A stretch of 64,000 bases of DNA from Gluconobacter potus (GTDB taxonomy: Bacteria > Pseudomonadota > Alphaproteobacteria > Acetobacterales > Acetobacteraceae), in NCBI RefSeq assembly GCF_015244705.1, contig NZ_JABCQF010000002.1, positions 186,001 through 250,000 of the forward strand, in the 5' to 3' direction. Under the pieces are notes generated by a model. The model was not told the DNA's origin. It worked only from the letters and a program-made list of their open reading frames with translations, and did no database searches. This document shows positions 17,998 through 26,286 of this stretch, one piece after another. Positions within the stretch are counted from its first letter, which is position 1, and every line of letters begins with the position of its first letter. The translations under genes and the position numbers were made by a program.

Positions 17998-18792
17998 GTG
18001 ATCGTGCGTTTCTTTTGTCGAGGGTTTCCGGAACTGGCTGATCTGGTGCTGCAGGCGAGTGGTATCGCCAAGTCCTTTGGTGAGAACGAGGTTCTGAAGG
18101 GCCTGTCGCTCGATGTGGAGCGCGGCGAACTGATCTCGATGATCGGGCCTTCGGGATGTGGCAAGTCCACGTTCCTGCGCTGCCTCAACTTTCTGGAGCA
18201 TCCGGATGCGGGCTCTGTCCGGATCGAGGATGTGACGGTCGCGTGCACGGGCAAACACTGGAGCCGCGCCAACGAGGCCGAGGCCCATAAGCTGCGCTCG
18301 CATGTCGGCATGGTGTTTCAGGCCTTCAACCTGTTTCCCCATCGCACTGTGCTGGATAACGTCATGATGGCGCCGATCCAGGTCAAGAAGATGTCGCGCG
18401 ACGAGGCACAGTCCATCGCCTGCGAACTCCTGGCGAAGGTCGGGCTTGCAGGTGTGAAGGACCGCTATCCGGACAGTCTTTCGGGCGGTCAGAAGCAGCG
18501 CGCGGCTATCGCGCGCGCTCTGGCGATGAAGCCGTCCGTGATGCTGTATGACGAGCCGACATCTGCGCTGGACCCCGAACTGTCCGAGGAAGTCCTGTCC
18601 GTCATGCGGGCGCTGGATGACGAGGGCATGACGCAGTTAGTCGTGACGCATGACATGCGGTTCGCGCGTGCGGCCTCGGACCGTGTTCTGTTTGTCGAGG
18701 GCGGGGAAATCGTCGAGAGCGGTGATCCGGACCTGATGTTCGCCAACCCCCAGGAGGGACGGACGCGCCGGTTCCTGCGGACGCTGCTGTGA
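17998..18792 (+). CDS. Polar amino-acid ABC transporter ATP-binding protein (GlnQ/HisP type)
   Basis: 264 residues from GTG 17998. The ABC fold starts at LVLQASGIAKSFG, so a GTG at 18046 is an alternative start that would give a more typical length (248); neither has a clear ribosome site. Walker A GPSGCGKSTFLR, Q-loop GMVFQAFNLFPHRT, signature DSLSGGQKQRAAIARA and Walker B VMLYDEPTSALD are complete. It drives uptake through the fused permease whose start overlaps its end by four bases. Confidence 0.92.
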   Translation: MIVRFFCRGFPELADLVLQASGIAKSFGENEVLKGLSLDVERGELISMIGPSGCGKSTFLRCLNFLEHPDAGSVRIEDVTVACTGKHWSRANEAEAHKLRSHVGMVFQAFNLFPHRTVLDNVMMAPIQVKKMSRDEAQSIACELLAKVGLAGVKDRYPDSLSGGQKQRAAIARALAMKPSVMLYDEPTSALDPELSEEVLSVMRALDDEGMTQLVVTHDMRFARAASDRVLFVEGGEIVESGDPDLMFANPQEGRTRRFLRTLL

Positions 18793-20318
18793 TGAAAAAA
18801 CTTTTCGCACTCCTGCTGGCGCTTGCCATCAGCCCCGTTTCCGTCGCGCTAGCGGATGCACCTGCCGCCTCACAGGAACTGCTCTGGGCGTCGGACGGTG
18901 AGGCGAATGTGCCTTACGTCTTCCACGACCCGGCCCATGAGTCCCGGATGACCGGCTTCGAGTACGAACTGGTCAACGAGATCGCCGCGCGGATGCACCG
19001 GAAGGCGCAGTTCATCCAGAATGACTGGGATGGCCTGATCCCCGGCCTGTCCCGCGGGCTGTACGGAATGGTTCTGGACGGCATCGAAATGACGCCGGAG
19101 CACAAGGCGGCTGTCCTGTTCTCGCGCCCCTATTATGTGACGAGCGAGCGCATCATTGTTCGGCACGATCAGAACGGTCTGGATACGATGGACGCCCTCA
19201 AGGGCCATACCATCGGGACGATCAAGGACACCACGGCCGAGCGGATGCTGCGTCGGCAGGGCGGTTCGAACGTGCGTTCTTATGAAGAAGAGACGAATGC
19301 GTTCTCGGATCTGCGGAACGGACGGCTGGATGCGATCCTGCTCGATGCGCCGATTGCCCTTTATTATGGCAGCATCTCGCCGGACATGAAGCTCGTGGGC
19401 GAGCCGATCGGGAGCATGGAATATGGGATCGCCTTCTCGCCGGAGAACCGCGCGCTGCGTGATCAGGTGGATGCGGCGCTGGGCGAGATCATTCAGGATG
19501 GGACGCTGCACCGCATTCTGGCGCGCTGGAACCTGTGGACGCCGCTGATGGCGAACTACACGGGCGACAACAGCCAGCCGGATATCGCGCCGACGGAATG
19601 GGATCATTACCGGCAGGCCATGGCGAACACGACCGGCAGCGGCTGGCATGTTCTGGTCCGGCGCTATGTGAGTTTCCTGCCGCTGATCGGGCAGGCGGCG
19701 CTCATGACGCTGGCGGTGTCGGCGCTGGCCATGGTTCTGGCCGTGGCACTCGGGCTTCTGCTGGCGCTGGCCCGGCATTACGGTGCGGCTCCACTGCGTT
19801 TCGTGGCGGGCGTGTATGTCGAAGTGGTGCGCGGAACGCCGCTGCTGATTCAGGTGCTGTTCATATTTTACGGACTGCCGGCTTTCGGCATCCGCCTGTC
19901 GCCATTCATGGCGGGTGTACTGTCGCTGGGCCTGAATTACGCAGCCTATGAAGCGGAGAACTACCGCGCCGGTCTGCTCTCCGTGCCGCGCGGGCAGATG
20001 GAAGCGGCGATTGCGCTGAACATGACGCACTGGCAGGCGCTGCGGCTGGTGATCGTGCCGCAGGCGTTCCGGACAGTTGTGCCGGTCATGACCAACGATT
20101 TCATTTCGCTGCTCAAGGATAGTTCGCTCGTCTCCGTCATCACGCTGACAGAGCTGAGCCAGACCTATGTGCGGCTGTCCTCAACCTATTACGATTATTT
20201 CGGAACGGGGATCATGGTCGGCTTGGCCTATCTGCTGCTCGGGCTGCCGTTCGTGCGGCTGGCACGGATGGCGGAGCGGCGGCTGGGTCGGGGTTTTTCG
20301 GGAGCCGGGCACCACTGA
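18789..20318 (+). CDS. Fused amino-acid ABC transporter substrate-binding protein and permease
   Basis: 509 residues. A signal sequence (MMKKLFALLLALAIS... ending ALA) leads into a periplasmic type 3 solute-binding domain (about 30-250) with NVPYVFHD, GFEYELVNEIA, GTIKDTTAERML and LDAILLDAPIALYY. A linker precedes five helices of a HisMQ-type permease (about 285-500) with YVEVVRGTPLLIQVLFI and the EAA loop (EAAIALNMTHWQALRLVIVPQA). Binding protein and channel are thus one polypeptide, with the ATPase encoded just upstream. Substrate probably a polar amino acid; not determined by sequence. Confidence 0.92.
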   Translation: MMKKLFALLLALAISPVSVALADAPAASQELLWASDGEANVPYVFHDPAHESRMTGFEYELVNEIAARMHRKAQFIQNDWDGLIPGLSRGLYGMVLDGIEMTPEHKAAVLFSRPYYVTSERIIVRHDQNGLDTMDALKGHTIGTIKDTTAERMLRRQGGSNVRSYEEETNAFSDLRNGRLDAILLDAPIALYYGSISPDMKLVGEPIGSMEYGIAFSPENRALRDQVDAALGEIIQDGTLHRILARWNLWTPLMANYTGDNSQPDIAPTEWDHYRQAMANTTGSGWHVLVRRYVSFLPLIGQAALMTLAVSALAMVLAVALGLLLALARHYGAAPLRFVAGVYVEVVRGTPLLIQVLFIFYGLPAFGIRLSPFMAGVLSLGLNYAAYEAENYRAGLLSVPRGQMEAAIALNMTHWQALRLVIVPQAFRTVVPVMTNDFISLLKDSSLVSVITLTELSQTYVRLSSTYYDYFGTGIMVGLAYLLLGLPFVRLARMAERRLGRGFSGAGHH

Positions 20319-20331
20319 ATAGGGTGCCCGG
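20305..20331. terminator. Hairpin between convergent genes
   Basis: CCGGGCACC and GGTGCCCGG, nine exact pairs with a nine-base loop that contains the stop codon of the transporter gene. No T run, but it sits between converging genes and can act on both strands. Confidence 0.6.
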
Positions 20332-20338
20332 TCCGGGT

Positions 20339-21286
20339 TCACGCCGGCTGGGGCGCGGACGGATCGTTGATGAGCGGGGGCACCAGCGTCGCCGTATCCA
20401 GCGTTCCGTCAAAACCCTGCCGCAGGGCGCGGGACCAGCCGATCATCCAGCGATCCAGGGAGTCAATGAACTGGGCAGCGTCCGGGTTCTTGTGAACCGA
20501 CGCCTTGTTCCAGTACTGCGGCGGCGCGAGTAACTGGCGTGATCCATGTTCGATCGGGGCAACAAGCGTCTCCACCGTTTCGATATGAGCGGTGTTCTTG
20601 CCTGCTGCTGCCGCATGATACCAGCCGACATTGATCATCAGGCTCGGGATCGGGAAGCCGAGCGTACGCATCCGCGAGAAGGCGGCCGTAATGAACGGAT
20701 CGGTGCTGACGCTCTGGTTTTCGAGCACGGCATTGCTGGTGTAGCTGCATTCCTGCGATACACCGGGTTTGTCGGAAATATGGGCCGCATAGTCCCGGTC
20801 ATCATGGCATGGCGTTTCGAGCTGTTCCGCCAGATCGGCCGGAACGGGCTGCTGCGTGGCGCGCACGACGATAACGCCGGAGACGACGCCACGATCGGTG
20901 CGGGCCAGGATCTGCTGGGACAGTTCACCATGCGCGCCGCTGCGGGCCGTCAGGATCGGATGCCAGTCTCCGGCCGGAAGCGGCAGCGTGCGCCCCGCGA
21001 TGGTGAGGCTGCCATGTTCGGTGATTCCGGGATCGGGTACTCCGATCTGGTCTCCAAGACCCGGAGCGCCGCCGGGCTGGGCGCTCCCCTGCTGACCGTC
21101 CGACTGTGACGCGCCAGCTCCTGCGTTATAGGGCGTCGCCCCGGGCAGGTGCCCCGGAAGCCACGGCATGGCCTTTTTGAGCGCCGGGGTGGGGTAGAAG
21201 GCGGCCATGCCGAGCGCGCCTACCGTTACGATCACACTCGTGCGCCAGAGCGGCGCGCGTCGCCAGAGCCGTCCGAATGCCGTCAT
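20339..21286 (-). CDS. Membrane-anchored protein of unknown function, AAA+ operon third gene
   Basis: 315 residues. A basic N-terminus and one hydrophobic segment (WRTSVIVTVGALGMAAFYP, about 14-32) suggest a signal anchor with the rest in the periplasm. A Gly/Gln/Ser-rich linker (about 55-80) follows, then a folded domain with GSLTIAGRTLPLPAGDWHP, two cysteines that could form a disulfide (ETPCHDD and SQECSYT) and VGWYHAAAAGK. I do not recognise the family. It starts three bases after the AAA+ gene and is surely co-transcribed. Confidence 0.75.
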   Translation of the reverse strand: MTAFGRLWRRAPLWRTSVIVTVGALGMAAFYPTPALKKAMPWLPGHLPGATPYNAGAGASQSDGQQGSAQPGGAPGLGDQIGVPDPGITEHGSLTIAGRTLPLPAGDWHPILTARSGAHGELSQQILARTDRGVVSGVIVVRATQQPVPADLAEQLETPCHDDRDYAAHISDKPGVSQECSYTSNAVLENQSVSTDPFITAAFSRMRTLGFPIPSLMINVGWYHAAAAGKNTAHIETVETLVAPIEHGSRQLLAPPQYWNKASVHKNPDAAQFIDSLDRWMIGWSRALRQGFDGTLDTATLVPPLINDPSAPQPA

Positions 21287-21289
21287 GGA

Positions 21290-22564
21290 TCAGTGGCTCA
21301 CCCGGCCAAGCTGGGTTTCGGTATCGCTGGCGATCTCGGTGACGACCGTGCCGTCCTCCTGCGTGACGAGACGGACGCGCTTGGCACCCTGCTGACGGGC
21401 GACGATGAGGCTTTCGCTGACCATGTCCTCGATGGAGCGGACAAGATCGCGCGCGCTCGCGCCGGTGCCGAGGTTCTTCTGCTTGACCATGACCTGGAAC
21501 AGCACCCCGGCATCGATGCCGCCGGTTTCCACATGCAGGCCATAGCCTTCGATCATGGCCTCGATCTCGAGAGCCGCGACGCGGGCCAGATCCAGCCCGC
21601 GCAGGGCCCGGAAAATGAAAATACGGTCCAGACGGTTCAGCACCTCGGGAGCGAAGCCGGACTTGCGCAGGGCTTCGACCGACTCGGCGCGCATCTTCTC
21701 AGGTTCGTTGGCAAGACGGTCGGCGATTTCGGTCAGGGCCTCGGTTGCAACGTTGGACGTCAGCATGAAGATCGCGCGGGTCGTGGAGACCTGCTCGCCC
21801 GTGGAGGCTTCCGTGACATGGCCGTCGTTCCAGGCGGTGAGGAACTTCTTGAAGACGTCCGGATGGGCCTTTTCGATTTCGTCGAGCAGCACCACGGCAT
21901 CCGGATGATCCTTGAGGCCGCCGGTCAGCTTGCCGAAGGTGTCCGACCCCACATAGCCCTTGGGCGAGCCGAAAAGCTGGGTCGCGGCATGGGCGCTGGA
22001 CATCTGCGTCATGTCGAAATGCAGCAGGGGGCGTTCCATCTGCCTGGCCATCTGCTTGGCCAGATAGGTCTTGCCGGTGCCCGGAGGGCCGGCGAGCAGG
22101 AAGATGCCGACGGGTTTGCCGCGGACCTGAAGGGCCAGGCGGCGGCGCATCTGCTGGGCGATGTCTTCGCAGACCTGGTCCTGTCCGATGACGCGGGCAC
22201 GCAGCGAGGCGGCCAGTTCGTCGGCGTCGATGACGGTTTCGCGCTGTTCGCGGGCCATGAGCTCTTCAAGGGCTCCGCGGTTTGTCAGACGGCTGAGAAC
22301 ATCCATGATGAGACCTTTCCTGCGGCGCAGTCCGCGACGCGCCAGTTTTTCGGCTGACGTTTCATACGCCAGTCCCGTGACTGCCAGAAGGGCACTGATG
22401 CCTGCCAGCGGAAGATAGAAACGCCGTCCCCATTCGATGGCAGCCCACAGCCCGTTCAGCGACAGGTGTAGCATGACCGCGACCTGAATCACTGCCAGAA
22501 TAAGGAAGGCCGCCATCATCAGCGGCATGGCCCGGTTGAGCATGGGAACGAGGGACTTGAACAC
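21290..22564 (-). CDS. Membrane-anchored single-ring ClpA/ClpB-like AAA+ ATPase
   Basis: 424 residues. Two predicted membrane helices (about 11-34 and 49-67) precede a cytosolic AAA+ module that resembles the second ring of ClpB: VIGQDQVCEDIA (125-136), Walker A GPPGTGKT (159-166), pore loop GYVG (203-206), Walker B VVLLDEIEKAH (224-234), sensor 1 FMLTSN, arginine finger FAPEVLNRLD (Arg311) and sensor 2 GASARDLVRSI. There is no Clp N domain, no first ring, no ClpB middle coiled coil and no obvious ClpP-docking loop. Likely a membrane-tethered remodelling ATPase. Partners are probably the flanking genes. Confidence 0.85.
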   Translation of the reverse strand: MFKSLVPMLNRAMPLMMAAFLILAVIQVAVMLHLSLNGLWAAIEWGRRFYLPLAGISALLAVTGLAYETSAEKLARRGLRRRKGLIMDVLSRLTNRGALEELMAREQRETVIDADELAASLRARVIGQDQVCEDIAQQMRRRLALQVRGKPVGIFLLAGPPGTGKTYLAKQMARQMERPLLHFDMTQMSSAHAATQLFGSPKGYVGSDTFGKLTGGLKDHPDAVVLLDEIEKAHPDVFKKFLTAWNDGHVTEASTGEQVSTTRAIFMLTSNVATEALTEIADRLANEPEKMRAESVEALRKSGFAPEVLNRLDRIFIFRALRGLDLARVAALEIEAMIEGYGLHVETGGIDAGVLFQVMVKQKNLGTGASARDLVRSIEDMVSESLIVARQQGAKRVRLVTQEDGTVVTEIASDTETQLGRVSH

Positions 22565-22576
22565 CGGGGCGGTTCC

Positions 22577-23218
22577 TTACTGGACGATCACGTTGAGCAG
22601 GACGCGCTGGTCGAGCGTCATCAGGGCAGGCAGGGCTTCGGGACCGAGGGCTGTCAGTGCTCCGACGATCAAAGCTGGCGCGTGCGGCATACTGACGGGC
22701 GCAATGAGGATTTGCCCGGCTTCGACAATGGGAATGACCAGATGCTGGAACTTGCCCGTCAGGACAACGCGCTGTGTCAGACCCGAGACCGTGACGTCAA
22801 TGGTCTGGCCGACTGCGCCCGATGCATCCAGCACCGGCATTTCCACGAGCCGCATTTTGCCATCCTTCACCGCCGCGAGAATGCGGGCGCGGTCGGCAGG
22901 GCTGAAGCCGCTTTTTGCGAGGGCGGCCGGAGCCTTCGCTGGGGGAAGCATGGAAAGCTGGACCGCGGCGGTCTGGGCGGCCGGCACGGCGGGCGTGCTC
23001 TGGGACGGCGGTGCGACCGCAGGGACGGGGGGCGCGGCTGTATTATGCGTGTAGAAAAAAGCGCCGGCCCCATTATGCGTGTAGAAAAAAGCGCCGGCCC
23101 CGACCGTCAGGGCCGCGATCAGCCCGCCTCCGCCCCACAGCGCCCGGCTGCGGGATGCCGGTTCGGAGGGCAGCGGCTGGGCGCGCGGTTCTGGACGGGG
23201 CTCATACTGGGAAGTCAT
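22577..23218 (-). CDS. Proline-rich single-pass membrane protein, AAA+ operon first gene
   Basis: 213 residues: a Pro/Arg/Glu-rich cytosolic start (EPRPEPRAQPLPSEPASRS), one helix (about 27-47), then a ten-residue block GAGAFFYTHN encoded twice in tandem, a Pro/Ala linker (about 60-95) and a C-terminal domain (about 100-213) with GQTIDVTVSGLTQRVVLTG. Unknown family. The layout (short inside, helix, flexible linker, outside domain) resembles envelope-complex subunits. It starts a leftward operon with the AAA+ protein 12 bases downstream, and is divergent from rimP. Confidence 0.72.
   Translation of the reverse strand: MTSQYEPRPEPRAQPLPSEPASRSRALWGGGGLIAALTVGAGAFFYTHNGAGAFFYTHNTAAPPVPAVAPPSQSTPAVPAAQTAAVQLSMLPPAKAPAALAKSGFSPADRARILAAVKDGKMRLVEMPVLDASGAVGQTIDVTVSGLTQRVVLTGKFQHLVIPIVEAGQILIAPVSMPHAPALIVGALTALGPEALPALMTLDQRVLLNVIVQ
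23042..23101. repeat. Perfect 30-base tandem duplication inside the first AAA+ operon gene
   Basis: The unit at 23042-23071 is repeated exactly at 23072-23101, begins ATTATGCGTGTAG and ends CGCCGGCCCC. It is in frame and duplicates ten residues at the end of the membrane helix. Zero divergence implies a recent slip or an assembly artefact. Confidence 0.95.
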
Positions 23219-23342
23219 TTCAGAACCATCTCACTCCCGACGGCGTTCGAAGACAAGGGCTTTCGAGATATGGGAATGTAAACAAATCTTTCGACTCGCC
23301 CAATGGATAAGAGCTTCAGGAACAACGGGATTTGCGTTCCTC

Positions 23343-23371
23343 TTGCGTCCTGCGGGGAGGTGACTTACATA
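23343..23371 (+). promoter_or_regulatory. Candidate sigma-70-type promoter for the rimP-nusA operon
   Basis: TTGCGT, a 17-base spacer and TACATA lie 64-92 bases before the rimP start. Match to consensus is moderate. Transcription would begin near 23378 and read through the hairpin at 23406-23431. Confidence 0.4.
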
Positions 23372-23405
23372 AGGCACATTCCATTCATCTTCCGCTCATT
23401 TGGGG

Positions 23406-23431
23406 GGTGGCCCTGACGGGCCGCCTTTTTT
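23406..23431 (+). terminator. Intrinsic-terminator-like hairpin directly before rimP
   Basis: GGTGGCCC, loop TGAC, GGGCCGCC (eight pairs, one G-T) then six Ts, ending three bases before the TTG start of rimP. It is oriented to stop transcripts entering the operon, as an attenuator would. It replaces any Shine-Dalgarno sequence. Confidence 0.75.
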
Positions 23432-23434
23432 GTC

Positions 23435-24046
23435 TTGTCTCAGCAGAACGCCTCTTCCGACATCGAACTGCCCCATCTCACGGGGCTGGAAGCCCGCATT
23501 GCGGAGCGGATCGCACCGACGCTGGCCGATCTGGGCTACGAGCTCGTGCGTCTGTCCGTGCTGGGACGCGACACCCCGACGATCCAGATCATGGCGGACC
23601 GTGCGAACGGCTCCCTGATCTCGGTGGAAGACTGCGAGCAGATCAGCCACGCCGCCGGCGCCATCCTGGATGTTGACGATCCGATCCCCGGTGCGTGGAT
23701 GCTGGAAGTCTCGTCCGCAGGGATCGACCGTCCGCTGACGCGCGCCAAGGATTGGGAGCGATTCGCCGGCCATCTGGCGAAGGCCGAGCTGGACGTGCCG
23801 CTCAACGGCCGTCGCCGTTTCTCCGGCACCGTTATGGGCGCACGGGACGGCAATGCCATCATCCGTCTGGATGACGGGACCGAGGCTGTCCTGCCGCTGG
23901 TGGACATCCGCAAGGCCCGTCTGGTCCTGACCGATGCGCTGATCGAAGCGAGCGCTGCCCTTGCCGGGGTCAGCTCCGAAGGGGAAGATGGCGGGGAAGC
24001 GCGCCAGGCGCCCAAACTGAATCCGAAGAAGCCGGGGAAAAAGTGA
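23435..24046 (+). CDS. rimP: Ribosome maturation factor RimP
   Basis: 203 residues. [28 protein letters not shown] opens the first domain in two blocks, [18 protein letters not shown] and [14 protein letters not shown] are RimP hallmarks, and an SH3-like C-terminal domain ends in a Lys-rich tail. It assists maturation of the 30S subunit. The TTG at 23435 is the only start candidate before the conserved region, because an in-frame stop lies at 23414. It has no ribosome site and follows a terminator-like hairpin. First gene of the rimP-nusA-infB operon. Confidence 0.93.
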   Translation: MSQQNASSDIELPHLTGLEARIAERIAPTLADLGYELVRLSVLGRDTPTIQIMADRANGSLISVEDCEQISHAAGAILDVDDPIPGAWMLEVSSAGIDRPLTRAKDWERFAGHLAKAELDVPLNGRRRFSGTVMGARDGNAIIRLDDGTEAVLPLVDIRKARLVLTDALIEASAALAGVSSEGEDGGEARQAPKLNPKKPGKK

Positions 24047-24080
24047 TGACCCGTCTCATGCTGGCTGGAGGTCCGATCTG

Positions 24081-25634
24081 ATGGACACGTCTGTTACACG
24101 TCCCGAACTGCTGCTGGTTGCCGATGCAGTATCCCGCGAGAAGAACATCGACCGCGAGGAAGTGCTCGAAGCCATGGAGCAGGCCATCCAGAAGGCTGGC
24201 CGCGCGAAGTATGGGCATGAAAAGGACATCCGTGCGACGATCGACCGCAAGACGGGCGAAGTCCGCCTGAGCCGCTGGACCGAAGCGGTCGAGCATGTGG
24301 AGAACGAGGACACCCAGATCCCGCTGCACATCGCCCGCAAGTTCCAGCCGGAAATCCAGGCCGGCGAGCATCTGGTCGATCCGCTGCCGCCGATCGATTT
24401 CGGTCGTATTGCAGCGCAGACGGCCAAGCAGGTCATCGTGCAGCGCGTGCGCGAATACGAGCGCAAGCGCCAGTACAACGAATTCAAGGACCGCGTGGGC
24501 GAGATTGTCAACGGCACCGTCAAGCGCACCGAGTACGGCAACCTCATGGTCGAGATCGGCCATACGGAAGCCTTGCTGCGTCGCGACGAGCTGATCCCCC
24601 GCGAATCCTTCCGCAATTCTGACCGCGTCCGCGCTTACATCTATGATGTGCGTGACGAGCCGCGCGGCCCGCAGATCTTCCTGTCCCGCACGCATCCAGC
24701 CTTCCTGGCCAAGTTGTTTGCGCAGGAAGTGCCGGAAATCTACGACGGTATCATCGAGATCAAGGCCGTGTCCCGTGATCCGGGATCGCGCGCCAAAATG
24801 GCCGTGATTTCCCGCGATGCGGCAATCGATCCGGTCGGTGCCTGTGTCGGTATGCGCGGCTCCCGCGTTCAGGCCGTCGTGGCCGAACTGCAGGGCGAGA
24901 AGATCGATATCATCCCCTGGAGCCCGCAGGCTGCGACGTTCGTCGTCAATGCGCTGGCCCCGGCTGAAGTCAGCAAGGTGGTGATGGATGAGGAAGCAGG
25001 TCGCGTTGAAGTCGTGGTGCCGGACGAGCAGCTTTCGCTCGCCATCGGCCGCCGTGGCCAGAACGTGCGTCTGGCCAGCCAGCTGACGCGTTGGGACATC
25101 GATATTCTGACGGAGGCCGAGGAATCGGAGCGTCGTCAGGAAGAGTTCCGCAAGCGCTCCTCGCAGTTCGTCGAGGCGCTGGACGTCGATGACGTGATCG
25201 CGGGCCTGCTGGTGACGGAAGGCTTCCACACGATCGAGGAACTGGCCTACACCGATCCGGGCGAACTGAACGATATCGAAGGCTTTGACGAGAGCGTGGC
25301 TGAAGAGCTCATGCATCGCGCCAACGACTATCTGGCCAGCAAGGAACAGGCCTTGGACGACCAGCGCAAGGCGCTGGGTGTCACGGATGACGTGGCCGAG
25401 CTGGGAACCTTCACGAACCAGATGCTGGTGACGCTGGGTGAGAAGGGCGTGAAGACGCTCGACGATCTGGCGGATCTGGCTGGTGACGAGCTGGTGGAGA
25501 TCCTCGGTGAGGAGGCTATCGACGAAGATGCCGCCAACGAGATCATCATGGCAGCGCGTGCGCACTGGTTCGATGGTGAAGAAGCCGACTCGGCAAAGCC
25601 CGAAAACGGTGACGGGGAGTCGACCGACGTCTGA
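24081..25634 (+). CDS. nusA: Transcription termination/antitermination factor NusA
   Basis: 517 residues. N-terminal RNA polymerase-binding domain (1-125), S1 domain (about 132-200, [22 protein letters not shown]), two KH domains ([18 protein letters not shown] and [18 protein letters not shown]) and a C-terminal part with two helix-hairpin-helix acidic repeats ([17 protein letters not shown] and [19 protein letters not shown]). It modulates pausing and termination, so it could act on the hairpin in front of its own operon. 34 bases separate it from rimP. Confidence 0.97.
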   Translation: MDTSVTRPELLLVADAVSREKNIDREEVLEAMEQAIQKAGRAKYGHEKDIRATIDRKTGEVRLSRWTEAVEHVENEDTQIPLHIARKFQPEIQAGEHLVDPLPPIDFGRIAAQTAKQVIVQRVREYERKRQYNEFKDRVGEIVNGTVKRTEYGNLMVEIGHTEALLRRDELIPRESFRNSDRVRAYIYDVRDEPRGPQIFLSRTHPAFLAKLFAQEVPEIYDGIIEIKAVSRDPGSRAKMAVISRDAAIDPVGACVGMRGSRVQAVVAELQGEKIDIIPWSPQAATFVVNALAPAEVSKVVMDEEAGRVEVVVPDEQLSLAIGRRGQNVRLASQLTRWDIDILTEAEESERRQEEFRKRSSQFVEALDVDDVIAGLLVTEGFHTIEELAYTDPGELNDIEGFDESVAEELMHRANDYLASKEQALDDQRKALGVTDDVAELGTFTNQMLVTLGEKGVKTLDDLADLAGDELVEILGEEAIDEDAANEIIMAARAHWFDGEEADSAKPENGDGESTDV

Positions 25635-26286
25635 TATTTCTGATACTGATAATGGTCCCGTTCGTGGTGCTCTAGGGCGTCGCGGCTCGGAGCGGCGATG
25701 CATCGTTACGCGAGAGCAGAAGCCGCCTGAAGGCATGATCCGTTTCGTGGTCAGCCCGGATAACCGGGTTGTTCCCGACCTCGCCGGAAAACTTCCGGGT
25801 CGGGGAATGTGGTTGAGTGCCAGCCGGGATGTGTTAGATAGCGCCCGCACACGACAGGCTTTTGCCAGAGCGGCCAAAGCCCAGGTGATCGTACCGGACG
25901 GCCTGGCCGATCTGGTCGAGGCCGCGCTGGTGCAGCGGATGCTGGACGCAGTCAGCCTGGCCCGAAGAGCGGGTCAGACGGTCTGCGGGTTTCAGAAATG
26001 CCGGGAGTGGCTCACTTCAGGCAGGGTAGGGGTGGTGATCCGTTCGGAAAGTGCAAGCCCGGACGAGTTCTCCAGACTGGTGTCGGGCCGGCGTTCTCTG
26101 CCGGTGGTGACAGTTCCCGATCGGGTCCTGGAATCGGCGTTCAGCCGGGACCGGGCGGTCTATGCGGTGATGGCGCCAGGAGCGCTGGCACAGCGCCTGA
26201 TCGCCGAACATGAGAGATTTTCGGGAGTGGCAGGACGTCCGCTCCCAGACCCCGCAGGGGTCAGTAAGGAACAGGCGGAACTATGA
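25573..26286 (+). CDS. YlxR (DUF448) RNA-binding protein fused to an L7Ae-like domain
   Basis: 237 residues if started at ATG 25573, which overlaps the end of nusA by 62 bases. Between the nusA stop and the first conserved residues no ATG, GTG or TTG occurs in frame, though an ATT at 25636 is conceivable. YlxR motifs are [14 protein letters not shown] and [11 protein letters not shown]. The second half ([15 protein letters not shown]) resembles ribosomal L7Ae-type proteins. This fusion sits between nusA and infB in many alphaproteobacteria. It ends in an ATGA overlap with infB. Confidence 0.85.
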   Translation: MVKKPTRQSPKTVTGSRPTSDISDTDNGPVRGALGRRGSERRCIVTREQKPPEGMIRFVVSPDNRVVPDLAGKLPGRGMWLSASRDVLDSARTRQAFARAAKAQVIVPDGLADLVEAALVQRMLDAVSLARRAGQTVCGFQKCREWLTSGRVGVVIRSESASPDEFSRLVSGRRSLPVVTVPDRVLESAFSRDRAVYAVMAPGALAQRLIAEHERFSGVAGRPLPDPAGVSKEQAEL

